Origin: Corylus avellana
Lineage: Eukaryota > Streptophyta > Magnoliopsida > Fagales > Betulaceae
Assembly: GCF_901000735.1 (NCBI RefSeq)
Contig: NC_081543.1
Coordinates: forward strand, 10,833,921 to 10,897,920
DNA length: 64,000 nucleotides
Reading direction: 5' to 3'
The notes under the pieces: generated by a model
What the model was told of the DNA's origin: nothing
Seen by the model: the letters and a program-made list of their open reading frames with translations, nothing else
The model's database searches: none
Program-made: the position numbers and the translations under genes
Part shown: piece by piece, positions 21,712 to 33,781 of the stretch
Layout: each line of letters starts with the position of its first letter
Position numbering within the stretch: position 1 is the stretch's first letter

Positions 21712-24700
21712 ATGATCGGAGCGAAGGCGAAAATGGGTAATCCTCAGAAACCGAGCACTGGGGAAGATCTTCACACGGCGGCTCGGTCCGGTGACCTGAA
21801 TACGGTGCAGTCTATCTTGGTCTCAAACCCTTTGGCTGTCAATTCTAGAGATAAGCACTCTAGAACACCGTATCCTCTACTCTACCTTTTCATTGCTTTA
21901 ATAGGATTCTTTTTTGTGCCTTGTTTGGTTCCCGAGAAAATATGACAAAAAGAATTTACAACTTTAAATTCTGAAATTTAGTTAGACGAATTTAGTTCGG
22001 AAGTTTATCTGATTCGTTACTATTGTCTTTTCTTTTATGATTTATGAGTGACCATGATTTGGGAGAGAGAGAATTCTATATGACCCAGTTCGTAACTTTC
22101 GTTTTATTGGATAATATAGTTGCTTACAGGTTTTTATTCGTTGTGAGATTGAAATTTGTGGGCCGCTCTCCTAGTCTCTCTAGCTTTTCGTACCTCTTTG
22201 TTCGATATTGGTTACTTTCAGTTTCAGATGCACATCTAGTGTTTGAACGCCTATGGCATCATTAGCTTCTTCACCATAATCATAATATGTATTTTTCAAT
22301 GAGTATTATCATTTGCGAAATGCTATTCATGGGTTTTGGCTGTTGTGTGGTCTTATCATGTATTCTTCATCATCACGTTAGGCTTTTTGAGCAAGGTTCT
22401 GCATACATTGGCTCTGTTCACTTAAATGTGACAAATCTGCACTTTATGAGACAGTGCCTGATGGCATTGCAAATTTACGAAATGAAAATATTTTAAGGAT
22501 GTTGAGCACATATATGATCATTCTAAGTCTAACCACTTTCTGCAGTTGGGGGACCTTTGAACTTTGTGAGGCTCTCACTTATTCTTCTTCATTGGGCTAG
22601 TCCTTTTGGTAAAGATTCAGGGTAAAAAGGTGATTATTTTGAAAAATAAAGAAACTGAATTAGTGTTTGATATGAGTATAAGGTGGCAACGTACACGTCT
22701 TTGGATTAGTTTGGAGTGACAAATGACTGGCAATATTGTCTTGTAAGGCTATTTTTGGAGTTGGTGCTGACAACCTCAATTTATCTACATCTATCCATAT
22801 CTTATACTCCACAACCAAGAACAATCACAAAATCCAAAACTACACTAGGCTAGAGAATGACAGGGTTGCGAGAAAATTCTAGCTGTGTTCTCTCTTTTTC
22901 ATTTCTCATTTGACCCTGAATTACTGATTTTCTTATCCAACTATTTGATCTTTTTCTTTGGCTGTCCCATTTTTAACGACTCAACTTCATTTGAGATTAC
23001 TTTTAAAGTCAGAGCTCTGGTCTTAAACAATAATCAGTTAGGTAGTGTTAACTATTTCTTGGAGCTGTTTATGGATGTAGGATATAAACAAAAAAATTTA
23101 GGATCACGGAAAATTAGGGCCTGGGGATTCAAACTGATTGGGTATTGGTAAGGTTTTATTTAGATCTGTTTATACTTGCTGGAAATCACGAACAATGTAA
23201 GTTGGTGACAGAAAACATGGAGAAAAAAAAGAGGAAGGATCATACCTATGGTTCTGGACATCACATCCAAGATAGGGATTACATCGTAGACTTGTAAGAG
23301 GTTTATTTTCCTTTCTTGCTAGGTTGTTGAACTTCATAAAAAGAAAAATAAATAGAAGGGTTGTATTCCTAGCACAAGAGAAGTATACAAGAGATGTAAA
23401 AGACAAATAAGAAAGAAAAAAGAAAACGAATCAATAGAGGGGCTTGATAGTAGTTTCTTCTTTCTTTCTTTCTTTTATTATTATTTTTTCCCTTACATTT
23501 CCCAGAGAAGACCAATTCATGACATATAGATCAATACTAACCAAACTTGGGGATTAAGTTTGTCGAAATCAGCAAACCTGGACTCAAAGTGAACACAAAA
23601 GTTACCTAAAAAAAAAGGAAAAAAAGGGCCAACTAAATAACGGGTGGACCAAAATTGGAAGTTGCAAAAGACCCCCAAATAAATAGTACTGCAGAAATAC
23701 CCTTATTTCTAATAGCTGATACTCTCTCCTTCATGGAAACAAACTTCTAATTGCTCTAAAATGTTATATAGTTCCCTCAGCCTTGAATGTTTTTGGTCTT
23801 GGTCAAATTAAGTGATTCTTGATCAGCCTGAGTCGACACCCTGGTAGGTGAATGAGTAGTATATTTGCTTTTTGACTCTCTCAGTGTATAGGTTATGCTA
23901 AATAATGGTAATGTGAGTAAATTTACTATTTTTTATTAGTTTAAATTTTTTTAGACAACGAGTAGTTTATCATAATATTAGAACCAATTGTCTTAAGTTT
24001 GAATTGTGACTTTGGACACTCCTCTCTCAACATTCGGGTTTTATTAGAATAGTATTTAAGTGATTGAATTTACAATTTTCCAAAATTTTGGGATAAGTTG
24101 TAATTCTCATGATTTTCAGGGCCAGGTTGCCCTAAGTTCGAACCCTAACTCCACTTTACCTCTCATTTAAATTTAAAAATCTCATATTTGAGCCCATTTA
24201 TTGAAGGGGAGCCTACATCTACACTTGAGGGGGAGTGTGGGAATAATAGTCAAGTGATTAAATTCTCCATTTCTCGTCAGTTTAAACCTTTGACACAATT
24301 GGAAATTTATCAGGTTCAAATCTCGTTACTATTTTATGGGTCAGCAGGGTATAGCTTTGGGGCCTAGCTGTGCATCTGTAAATTCTTAAAAGGTCACTCT
24401 GATGAAAAGATTAGATTCTAAATCATATTTTCCTGGGATTGATATCCAGGAAATTAAATTAGTCTCTAAGGGTGACAGGCCTTCTGGACTTGCCAATTTA
24501 TTAGTGTCTCTTGTGTTTTTAAGTGACATTTATTGTTATTTGGCGTTTTACATTTCTAGTTACTTGGTGATTTATTGATGTCTATAGGACTTCCAAATGG
24601 CCCCTTAGAGCATTTTGAGACCACAAGGAAATACAATCCCTTCTGAAATCTAGACTTTGAAGTCCCAAAAACTCCCTTTTGAATGTTCTCATTTTTGTCT

Positions 24701-25648
24701 CATCTTAATTCTGTCATAAAAAACAAACAAAAAGAAAAGGATGCAGTCAGTACAAAGCTAAAGGATTTCAAGATGGATTTGATGCTGGACAGGCACCTTA
24801 GAAGATAACCATTCATGGCATCTGTGTTTATTAAGTAATCCTAATGGGTGTGGCCTTGTTATTCTTTTTTTCTTTTCAATTATTTTCATAGTTTTCTTCT
24901 TATTGTGAGCTTTTGTTTATGATGATAGTAGTTCGTTCGATTATTCTCTTCTCAATTTGTCTGTGAAACTGTATCTGTTATTCAGCATCCTAGCATTCAG
25001 ATTTTGTTTCCTTGACACAAGAAACTTGACCATAGACTACATTTAGCTGCATGGTCTGGGCAAGCAGAGGTGGTGAGTTACCTCTGCAAGAACAAGGCTG
25101 ATGTCCGTGCCGCAGCCATGGATGACATGGGTGCAATACACTTTGCTGCCCAAAAGGGGCATTTAGAAGTGGTGCGGACTCTGCTTTCATCTGGGGTCTC
25201 CATTAAAGCTTCTAACCGCAAGGGCCTGACTCCGCTACACTACGCCGTTCAAGGATCCCACCTTGAACTTGTTAAGTACTTGGCAAAGAAAGGTGCGAGT
25301 CTTAGTGCCAGGACAAAAGCGGGGAAGACTCCCCTGGATCTTTCTAGCAAAGAAGAAATTCGCTCTGTTCTGGAGGAATGCGAAAGGTCGTCATCTATGA
25401 AAAAAGATCTGAAAGGTAGAGAGAAGGCTGAAGAATCTGATCCAAAGCCATCTGCTGTGGAGGAAAAAGAAGAAAATACTGGTGATGAAGCCCCTTCGGT
25501 TGTCGATGATGGAGCAGATGGTGAAAGGGTGAAGAGGAAGGGTGATGAAGACGATGAGAAGGAAGCCTCATCCGAACCAAAGAAGGCGCGAGTTGCACTC
25601 GGTCACCTTTTAAGTGCAGATGACACACAAGAAGATGAAAACCTTTGA
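21712..25648 (+). CDS. Ankyrin-repeat protein with acidic/basic C-terminal tail (At4g19150-like)
   Basis: Two coding exons, 21712-21869 and 25036-25648, join in phase 2 to give 256 residues. The junction restores a Pro codon so that SRTP runs on into LHLAAW, the standard ankyrin TPLHLAA motif. Four to five ankyrin repeats follow in order: EDLHTAARSGDLNTVQSIL, then TPLHLAAWSGQAEVVSYL, GAIHFAAQKGHLEVVRTLL, TPLHYAVQGSHLELVKYL and TPLDL. The last 90 residues are charged and probably disordered, with KRKGDEDDEKEASSEPKKAR, which could be a nuclear localisation signal. The repeat block closely resembles the Arabidopsis protein At4g19150; no function is established for that group that I can cite. Ankyrin repeats bind partner proteins. 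An in-frame ATG at 21733 (MGNPQKPSTGEDLH) is an alternative start. The intron is of unusual type (separate entry). Confidence 0.9.
21870..25035 (+). other. U12-type (minor spliceosome) intron of the ankyrin gene
   Basis: The donor reads GTATCCTC, one base from the U12 consensus GTATCCTT. Near the 3' end TTTCCTTGAC (25007-25016) matches the U12 branch-site consensus TTCCTTRAY, with the branch A at 25015, 20 bases before the intron's last base. The acceptor is CATAG at 25031-25035, with no long polypyrimidine tract. The frame is kept exactly across this junction. The intron is 3.17 kb and holds AT-rich repeats but no gene. Confidence 0.85.
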
Positions 25649-26950
25649 GAGAACTGTATATGGAGTAAGCAACATCATTAATCTCTTTGTGCTTTGTTGT
25701 ATGACTTTTGTGCTACACTAGGATTACTAAATTGTATGACATTCTCAAATAGTGTTTCTCTTTAACTGCAACGTCTTTCTTTTCCATTATGCTTGCCTCT
25801 TAATGTCCGGGTATAATAATTTTAAGGGATCTATTATTCCTCCATCTCCCATTCATCCCTTTTTTAAATCTACAAATAGATACGTGGGACTTGCATATCT
25901 AATGGTGGGTTTGAAAAAAAATACAGATGAAAGATGAAAGAATAGCATTTCTCTATACACTTAGCTTTCATTTCCTCTTTTATATGCCGTTCTCTGGTCT
26001 TCAATTTAGGATTAGTACATTCACAACTCCATGTGGCAGATTATATTCCAAGAATTTGAGAATATGCAACTTTTTATTTCCCACCATGATTGTGGGATTT
26101 CCATGAGGCTGGGTTTTTCCCTTTTCTTTCTCCTTCACCAACCTCTGAACCTTTGATCTTGGGGAAAGCAAAACAACTTTGTCTAGAAGATCCGGGTCCA
26201 TAGCTAGCAACAACTTTTCCATATATTTTTGTTTTCCACCAAGAGTTGTGTTTTTAAGAGTGTTGTGTTTGGAAATGTTTTTGTTTTGAGAAGAGAAAAC
26301 AAAAGAACAACTTAAAAAAAAAAAAGTTTAATGTATATTAAATAACCATATAATTAAAGAGTTCATTATATTAGAAAGACAAGAGAGAAGAAACCCCATT
26401 TTTATCACAAGAATTTTCAATAATAATAGTAATAAAAGTACAACTTTTTCATGAAGAACGGACTAAGCTGATATAAAATTTTGCATGTTAAGTGCGGATC
26501 TGTCTATTTCCTCAAAAGAAAGAGGAGGATTCTTTCTATTAATCATTATTTTCCTTCTGCTCTCATGTCACTCTACTTCTGTCATAATAAACAAATAAAC
26601 ATGACATTTTAAGTGGATTCCATCAAACAACATTCTGCTGCCATAACAACAGGTTAACATTAGATTTACAGATTTAAGGAATAAACTCTTTACAATAGCA
26701 AAAGTGTCAAATTTTAAAAGAAGTCGTTGATTAACAAAAGAAAACCTTTTGTGTAGAGTTAACTGGCCATACCTTGGATGCAATATACAAAAACCATTAG
26801 GAGGTAACTTTTTGTAATGTCCCAAAACAAGAAAAGGTGCCCAAAATAACAACCTCAGACCAAAAACAGGTTATTCTAAGGTTCTAAAGCATCCAAGTAT
26901 CTAACTCAAGAGTCTCCATGTTTTTTTGAACTCCATGACATTGAACAAAT
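25649..26950. other. Spacer; start of the duplicated unit
   Basis: Begins with the ankyrin gene's 3' UTR. From about 26040 the sequence (gagaatatgcaacttttt) is paralogous to about 41990 onward, so the left border of the tandem unit lies close to 26040. The part up to 26950 is the 3' flank of F-box A. The minus-strand open frame at 26001-26222 crosses this border and is not preserved in the paralogue, so it is not a gene. Confidence 0.6.
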
Positions 26951-29500
26951 TCAGCAGCTTTCCTCAGATGACGAATAAAAATCTGATGCCAGCTCGCTAA
27001 TTTCTTCCATTAAAAAGAGAGGTTTTACTTCTTCTCGTAGCTCGAATTTTGCACACCTGTAAAGTTGTGTTAGAAGGACAATGAGGGCCTGATCCTCTGT
27101 AAAATAAACTAAAACAATCAAATTATTCTTTAACAGTTAAGTTTAAGAGCACTGATCCTCTTTGAAGATCAAGGCCCTTCTTAGTAGGTTTGTAGGGCAT
27201 GAGAACAAGTAGTTGTTATATCCATTGGGAGGTGCAAAGAGCTAACTTAGCTCTGCACAAACCAATAATTACAAAAAAGAAAAATGGACCATTAATACCT
27301 ACTAAATGATAATCAGCAACTTATTTGTCTGGGATTGTTAACACCTAAAATATGCATGTTAGATGCAACAGCAACAATATCAACATGTGGACAATAGATG
27401 AGGCAATCGCATGTCTTCAATCAACCGAGTTACAAATCGATCAAAGGAGTTGCATAAATGCTCATTTGAATCAATTCCTTAAGCCAACCTTTTTCCTCCA
27501 AATGAAGCCAGCAGTCCATCAGCTGCTTTGCTAATTCCTATCAACTGATCGAGTACCCAAACCTATCTTTCCCATGTCTCCACAGTAAACCTCCACCAAT
27601 GCAACAATGTTCCTGAACCCTCTGTCATTAATCAACAGAGGTTTCATTTATTGTCTAGTATTTCAAGGCCCTAGCACAACTATCTCAATTCCCTTGTACT
27701 TCAATCTCGACCATATTGGAGATGGTCATTTCCAGCTTAAAGGTAACTTCTACTAAGCATTTTGATTTATAATTCTCAATGGGTATAAATATAAAATCCT
27801 CTTCACTGAGGCAAAAAAAAAATTCGTGAGAGCTACTCCACCTTCACACAATCATGATAACTTTACACCCCACAAGTACTTTGTTTACCATTCTAAAGTC
27901 AACTTTCCTGTCAATGCTACGAAGTTGAAAAATGCATATTATATAATTATAGATGCAATTTTTAAACCACGAAAAGTATAATGAGACAGAAAAGCAACAG
28001 TTGGTTTTATTGCATACAAAGTCAGAAAACAAAATGCACCTTAAAGTTTAATATGTCATGTAATTATGATCTTGATTAGTGCATGCATGGTAACTTCATT
28101 CAATAAATCAACCACGAGTCAAAGTAGATATGTTATGCAAAACAGCAAAATTTACCTTGATTTGACATTCAGCACCTCTACATTGTCTCCCATCACAGCA
28201 TCCTTGATCGAACTGAAGCTTGGAATACAAACAGCAACCTCAAAGTTTGATTCACTTCCACGAACCTTAAAATACTTGTGTTCTTTTCTTGTTGGATCAT
28301 AATAAAGCAGGCAGTTACGAGCATGGTACATCAGTACTGCTCCATTCTTAAACTTTCTCAATGGATGATATAAACCTTGAGGCCATCGTTGTTCATTCTC
28401 AGTATCAATAGAAAACACTTTAGTCCAAGATTTTGGGACACCATACTTCTTCATCACCCATATGCGAATATGGCCAAACTCAGATGCATCACATATGAAG
28501 AGATGGCCATTTAAAACACCCATGCTTATGAGATCTTTATCCTCTCCATCATGACTGTTATATTTATATGGGGGAGCTGGCATTAATTGGAATTGCTCAT
28601 TAAAAACGTCAAAAGAAATAATGGAATCTGCCTTCTGAAATTTAGGACGAAACCAATTAACTGCTCCGTTCAGGTAGGTGGGAAATTTTATTCCATACAG
28701 CATGAAGGTAGCGGATTCCACCCTTCTCCACGATCTAGTCCCAAGTGTGTGTATCTCAGCCACCTTATCTTCATACTCTTTCCTGCCACTAATGGGATCA
28801 CAAATCTGCCGAGTTAAAATTCTTATCACCTTATATTGTTTAGTTCTTGGACTAAAGCTCAGAACAGAATCAATCTTCTCTCTAGGTTTCTCAGCCTTGC
28901 TTGCTTCTGGAAGTTTGATAAATTCTCCAGTCATTGGATTGCATACAACAACAGGGTTATTTTGTTTTGGTTCAGACAAGCAAAGCAACCCTTCACACGG
29001 GTTCACTAAGCCAAACTTGTGGTCTTTGAGGTCTTTTGAGGCAATGAAACACTCTTTCTGACTCCCCCTTTAGGATTAAGCTTCTCACTGGCATCTTTGC
29101 TGTTGAGTACCATCTTGGCATCACGTAATGGAAGCTTGACTTTGGTGTCAAGTTTCATGTTTACACGAAGGTCATGGCCCAAATCGAAATTTTCATGTTC
29201 AAGCTCAAGGAGGTGGATGTTTCTTGAAACAAGTTTAGGATCATCGGTTCGAATCATGAGACAAGCACGTGCTTTTCTAGAGTACAACTTAGCAAATTGG
29301 GAACTGGAGATATGCCTGCGCCAAGGTTTGCACACGCACCTGCAAATGAGAATTGTCTTCAAGGGAATTTGAAGCAGAATTGTGAGAAAGATGGGTTCTG
29401 GGAGATCTTCCCAGCCTCGAATTTCTTCTTTGGCAAGTTCCTCTGCTTCCTTGTCACCATTTTGGGCATCAGAGGCAGTTGACGTTCTTTTTCTTTTCAT
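26951..29500 (-). pseudogene. F-box/FBA protein gene, copy A (frameshifted)
   Basis: Coding exons are 28156-29500 and 26951-27056 on the minus strand, joined by GT-AG with AG|G forming an Arg codon; the second exon ends ...FYSSSEESC. The N-terminus starts MKRKRTSTASDAQNGDKEAE. The F-box follows (WEDLPEPIFLTILLQIPLKT, then RCVCKPWRRHISSSQFAKLY), which binds SKP1 in SCF ubiquitin ligases. The rest is an F-box-associated domain (LLCLSEPKQN, VVVCNPMTGEFIKLPE, GTRSWRRVES, FPTYLNGAVNWF), the presumed substrate-binding part, as in At3g07870-like proteins. Compared with copy B, one base is missing near 29056, which breaks the frame after KLNPKGG. Without the lesion the product would be about 483 residues. 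Either a recent pseudogene or an assembly error; raw reads would decide. Confidence 0.85.
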
Positions 29501-29502
29501 GG

Positions 29503-30621
29503 CTATTACATACCAACATATGTCGGAGATAAGTGTTAGAATAATGATTAAATGATTAAATTCATCTCTTTCTATTTGCTTAAACTTTTGGGACAACTAG
29601 TGATTTAACCCTAAGTAGGTAGCAAATTACACCAAGAGTTTTTATATTATCCACCCAAATATAGACTAATGCATTAATCAACGACCTTAACTCAGAAACC
29701 AACTTTCCGCACCCATTTGTTTCAGTTTCTCAATTGTCTTTATTTTGAGTCTGGAAGGTAAATCAGGCAAGTAGGCCCCATAATTACGAAGTTATTTTCC
29801 TTTGCGAACTAAAAATATTTTTAAGTTGACCAATATTTTACGCCAAACCGTTTCCAAAAAATATTTTACGCTAAACAAACAAGGCCAAAAACTTAATCAA
29901 ATTAACCCTGAGATCAACTCGACAAAAATTCAGCTCACTTACACAGAAATAACTTAACTAGGCCCACTAGTAAATCAATCCCATGAATTAAAAAACTTGA
30001 TTTGTACTTTGCATGAATTTCCCATTTCTTGAATCATGGAAGTAACAGTAAGAAACTGGAACAGAGCAGCAGAAACCAAAAATCGACTTTAAACAATTCA
30101 ATATATCACAAACCCCACCTAATCATCACTTTGGTTGTCAAAAAACAAATTATAGAATACCATAACAGAGAAAAGATAAACTCGGAACCCCAGTAACCAA
30201 GTTCCAAGTTCTCTTCTTCTATGATACATTTTCTCAGCAACCAGACAGAACATACCAGTACATTTAGAAAACAACGAAAAAGATTGACCTATTTACTACT
30301 TTCCCCTCTTTTTTCTGCCGAAAGGGAAATTAATTTCAAGTGCATTTAGAAAAAATTAATGTTAGACATTTTCATTGCCTTCTATTTCAACTTCAAAACA
30401 GCCAAATAAATTTGAGAAAAAACGGAACTAAAGAAACTGGGGTTTAGTATTATATTATTATCTTAAACTGCAGCCTTCAGCTGACTTTAACATCGGCCAT
30501 GGCCCATAATAATGCAAAAGAATTAGATGGGCCAAAAACATTGCTTTAATTAGTACAACCATGCCTGATTGAATATATATAATGGCAAATGGGTTGCGAA
30601 AAGATAAACAAGAGAAAATAC
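29503..30621 (-). other. Putative 5'-UTR intron of F-box A
   Basis: On the minus strand an exon-like end CTCACTAAG meets GTATTTTC at 30621, and an acceptor TAG sits two bases before the start codon at 29500. Both signals are preserved in the paralogous copies. No coding sequence was found inside. Confidence 0.45.
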
Positions 30622-30748
30622 CTTAGTGAGAAACCTGTCACAGAGAAAGTGAGATGCCGAAAACGATGGTTTGCTTTTGGGGTGCGGGTACCTATGTCCG
30701 ATTGCAATAGATAAGCGGGAAAGTTGGCGCGGCAAACTAAGGCGCCAA
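30622..30748 (-). promoter_or_regulatory. 5'-UTR exon and E2F-like promoter sites of F-box A
   Basis: 30622-30710 is a candidate non-coding first exon. Just upstream, 30715-30722 reads GCGGGAAA (TTTCCCGC on the minus strand), the E2F consensus. A second site at 30724-30736 is spoiled by one base (gcggcaaac instead of gcgggaaac), and 30741-30748 reads ggcgccaa. Paralogous copies keep two intact sites. Confidence 0.5.
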
Positions 30749-30867
30749 CTTGTACTTGCCAGTTGCCCCCCAAAAAAAAGCTTAAAAGAGTAGTTACTAA
30801 AATTTAATAGTGATGTATCCTAAGTTTAATAGTAATCGTAAAAGTTATATGGATTTAAAAAAAATGG

Positions 30868-31554
30868 GTTAAGTATCTTTTGCTTTACACAATTTAACAA
30901 CTTTATTTTTTGTCATTTTAGTTTCATTTTGTATTATAGATGGTACCTCAATAATGGTTAAAATCGAAAATGGTACTTCCGTTCAAAAATTGACGAAAAT
31001 TCACACCAACACCCCTAAAATATTGACACGTGTCAATAAACATTAAATTTAATTATTTTTTTTATAAAAAAAAAAGTTGGAAAAGGGGTGGCCAGCAACT
31101 CCCATTTTGCCTTAAGGGGTGGCCGGTCACCCACATTTTGCCTTAAGAGGTGGCCGGCCGAACAACCCCAAGGGTCTTTGGGGTGGTTCAGCCACCCCCA
31201 TTTTGCAAGTTGGGGGTGGCCGAATCCAAACCCAAGGCTGTTGGGGGTGGCTTGGCTACTCCCGTTTGCCCTGGAGCCACCCTTTTTTAGTATTTTATAT
31301 TTATTTTTAATTTAATTTTTTAATGTTTTTAATCATTTTAGTTTTTAAAATTTTTATTTTTTAATTATGTATATGGACATATGTCAACTTTTTAGGGGTG
31401 TTGACGTAAATTTTCGTCAATTTTTGGACGTAATTTAAATGGAGATACCATCTTCGTTTTTAACCATTATTGAGGTACCATCTGCGATACAAAATAAAAC
31501 TGAGGAGGTAAAAAATAAAGTTGTTAAACCAAAAGGGCCAAAAAAATATTTAAC
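30868..31554. repeat. Non-autonomous inverted-repeat element with GC-rich core
   Basis: The ends are inverted repeats of about 200 bp: gttaagtatcttttg at the left and aaaatatttaac at the right, with gatggtacctcaataatgg against ccattattgaggtaccatc inside. The core at 31085-31280 is GC-rich and built of words such as ggggtggccgg and gccaccccc. Paralogous copies are at 34612-35288 and 62583-63209. It codes for nothing. Confidence 0.75.
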
Positions 31555-32184
31555 AAAAAAAAAAAAAAGTCATACTTATTGCAATACTTTTATATTTTTG
31601 AATCAATACTATTTATTTAGTATTATTTCCAACTAAAATGATGTGACAATAAAAATTGGAATAAATTTTTTTAACAAATGTTAATTCAAAGGTAGACTAA
31701 CACTTTCAAGTCTTCATCTTAATAATAAGTCATAATTAAGAATATTGTCCACCGCCCCTATGGCATAAAAAAGAGCAAGAGATCCACTACAATATCATAG
31801 GCCCTTTATTGTTCATGCTATCAAATTAGACACTTTATTAGGAATTGGTGTTAAAATGATTAGAAGAAAAGTGAAATCCATAATATTATTGAAAAAATAA
31901 AATTACAAATTTGAATTAAAAAAAAAAAAAAAAAACTCAAGAATTCGACCAACCCAAGATGAAAAAAGGTAGGCAAACCACCCAGTTGGGATCTACATAC
32001 AGTCTTCTTTCTCTTTTCTAAGTCTACATGCAATCTTCTTTATTTTCCACGTGTGCTATATCTTTATCTTCTTTTTTAATCAATTATTATCTAATATGCA
32101 CAATCCTAAATCAACCACAATTATATTAAATATATAATTAATCCGAAATCAGACGTCTAAAAGGACTTCATCTTCCTTTCCCTC
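31555..32184. other. Spacer of the tandem unit, no gene seen
   Basis: AT-rich sequence that recurs, inverted, at about 33990-34610 and, direct, at 63210-63840. It holds an A run at 31919-31935 and probably the distal promoter of the Cys-rich relic. Confidence 0.5.
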
Positions 32185-32400
32185 TATAAATACTCGCCAT
32201 CCCCACTACAATAAACCCATTACACAGAGATGGCCAGAGTCACAATATCTGTAAACTAGAGAATCTATCTGGGAGTAGGAGGTACATGGGTAATTTGCGG
32301 AGCTTGCTATGAGGGAGTTCGAAAGATAATCGATCCTCAGGCAAGTGAAAGTGTAGCGATTAGCGGTTATTAACTGTTTTTTAGAAATACCGTTATGTTT
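32185..32400 (+). pseudogene. Relic of a Cys-rich (BTB/POZ-like) N-terminal exon, unit 1
   Basis: TATAAATA at 32185-32192 is followed by an ATG at 32230 whose frame closes after a few codons. In the alternative frames remnants of a C-x2-C ... C-x2-C-Y-E-G module can be read (ICK, then IICGACYEG split by a frameshift). The copy at 33782-33965 reads openly through the same module. At least two frame breaks mean this copy cannot encode the module. Confidence 0.45.
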
Positions 32401-32510
32401 TAGACAGTTAACAATTTTTTAAAACTGCTTAAAAAACAATTATAAGGTTATAAACAGTTAGGAGTTGCGGGCCATTATAACCGCCCTTTGTACACCACCA
32501 TTAAAAATAG
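32370..32510. repeat. Fragment of the GCGGTTA / TGTACA MITE family
   Basis: Words cggttattaactg, gttataaacagttagg and ataaccgccctttgtacacc mark a truncated copy of the family whose fuller member is at 37197-37757. It sits between the Cys-rich relic and the BOB promoter. The reversed counterpart is at about 33690-33780. Confidence 0.6.
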
Positions 32511-32678
32511 TTTTTCAAAATATAAAGAAAATTGTCTTGGTGATGGTGGGATTGGGTTGGCTCCATACAAGACTGGTGGGTTCAAACCCAGTCCGACTAA
32601 AGCCCATGGCTAAACGGGTCAAATATGAGAGAAAGTTTTAAAGCCGGATCCGAATGTAATCCTATTCGAAAACGGCGC

Positions 32679-32772
32679 AGAAAACTCTAGAGACTTCCAA
32701 ATCCAAAATAGTGTAACCGCCTTTCTTACTTCACTTCCCAACGCCTCTCTCTCTCTCTCTCTATATATATAG
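32679..32772 (+). promoter_or_regulatory. BOB A promoter: heat-shock-like element and TATA box
   Basis: 32679-32698 reads as four alternating five-base units, AGAAA ACTCT AGAGA CTTCC, which fit nGAAn/nTTCn with one mismatch in each of the two middle units. A CT run and TATATATATA at 32762-32772 follow about 65 bases downstream, and the start codon is at 32842. Arabidopsis BOB1 is a heat-inducible small chaperone, so a heat-shock element is plausible; binding is inference. Confidence 0.5.
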
Positions 32773-32841
32773 CAAAGCAAATCCCCCTCCACGACAAATC
32801 CTTTTAACTTCCCAGCAATCCCTGCAAATTAATTGTTAGCC

Positions 32842-33317
32842 ATGATCAGCATCTCCGATTACCAAGAAGATCAACAATCTTCCTCCTTCACTTTCAATGC
32901 GGTTCTTGATCCATCAAACCCTCTCGGGTTCTTGGAATCTGCTTTCAACTTTGTCTCTCAGAATTCCAATCTGTTCGAGACAGAGTCTGCCGAGAAACAA
33001 ATCATGTCATTGGCTCATTCAATCAAGGAAAGAATCGAGGCTGAAGAGGCGGCTGAGAAGAAGAAGCGTTTGAAACAACAAGCCAAGAAGAAGGCCGCTT
33101 ATGAGAAAGAACAAGAGAAGCAGAAGAAACTTGTTCCAAACACAGGAAACGGCATGGATATGAAGAATTATTCGTGGGGTCAGTCTCTTCAAGAGGTCAC
33201 CATCAACGTTCCAATCCCTCCCGGAACAAAATCCAGCGCCGTTTTGTGCGACATAAAGACGAATTATTTGAAGATTGGGCTTAAGGGTCAGCCACCAATT
33301 ATCGACGGGGAGCTATA
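32842..33317 (+). CDS. BOBBER/NudC-like chaperone, copy A (runs into gap)
   Basis: Starts MISISDYQEDQQ, the first ATG after the TATA box. The shared N-terminal region FTFNAVLDPSNPLGFLESAF is followed by a Lys/Glu-rich coiled-coil linker (KERIEAEEAAEKKKRLKQQA) and the NudC/CS domain (YSWGQSLQEVTINVPIPPG, LKIGLKGQPPIIDGEL). About 158 codons are present before 100 N cut it off in the middle of the CS domain, so the C-terminal half is unknown. NudC proteins are co-chaperones; Arabidopsis BOB1 and BOB2 act in heat tolerance and meristem patterning. Whether this copy is functional cannot be told. Confidence 0.85.
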
Positions 33318-33417
33318 NNNNNNNNNNNNNNNNNNNNNNNNNNNNNNNNNNNNNNNNNNNNNNNNNNNNNNNNNNNNNNNNNNNNNNNNNNNNNNNNNNN
33401 NNNNNNNNNNNNNNNNN
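33318..33417. other. Assembly gap (100 N) inside BOB A
   Basis: A run of 100 N. It starts after the CS-domain codons for DGEL and ends within a GA microsatellite that matches the BOB promoter in reverse. The true content is unknown. Confidence 0.99.
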
Positions 33418-33781
33418 GAGAGAGAGAGAGAGAGAGGCGTTGGGAAGTGAAGTAAGAAAGGCGGTTACACTATTTTGGATTTGGAAGTCTCTAGAGTTGT
33501 CTGCGCCGTTTTCGAATAGGATTACATTCGGATCCTGCTTTAAAACTCTCTCATATTTGACCCGTTTAGCCATGGGCTTTAGTCGGACTGGGTTTGAACC
33601 CACCAGTCTTGTTATGGAGCCATCCCCAATCCCACCATTACCAAAACAATTTTCTTTATATTTTGAAAAACTATTTTTAATAGTGGTGTAAAAGGGGCGG
33701 TTATAACTGCCCGCAACTCCAAACTGTTTATAACTGTCCGCAACTCCAAACTGTTTATAACTGTTTTTCATAACGGTATTC

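Noticed and set aside
26001..26222. 73-codon minus-strand open frame
   Set aside because: It crosses the edge of the duplicated unit and is not kept in the paralogue at 42 kb.
28587..29482. Plus-strand frames opposite the F-box gene
   Set aside because: Antisense shadows of a coding exon, duplicated with it at 44.9-51.1 kb.
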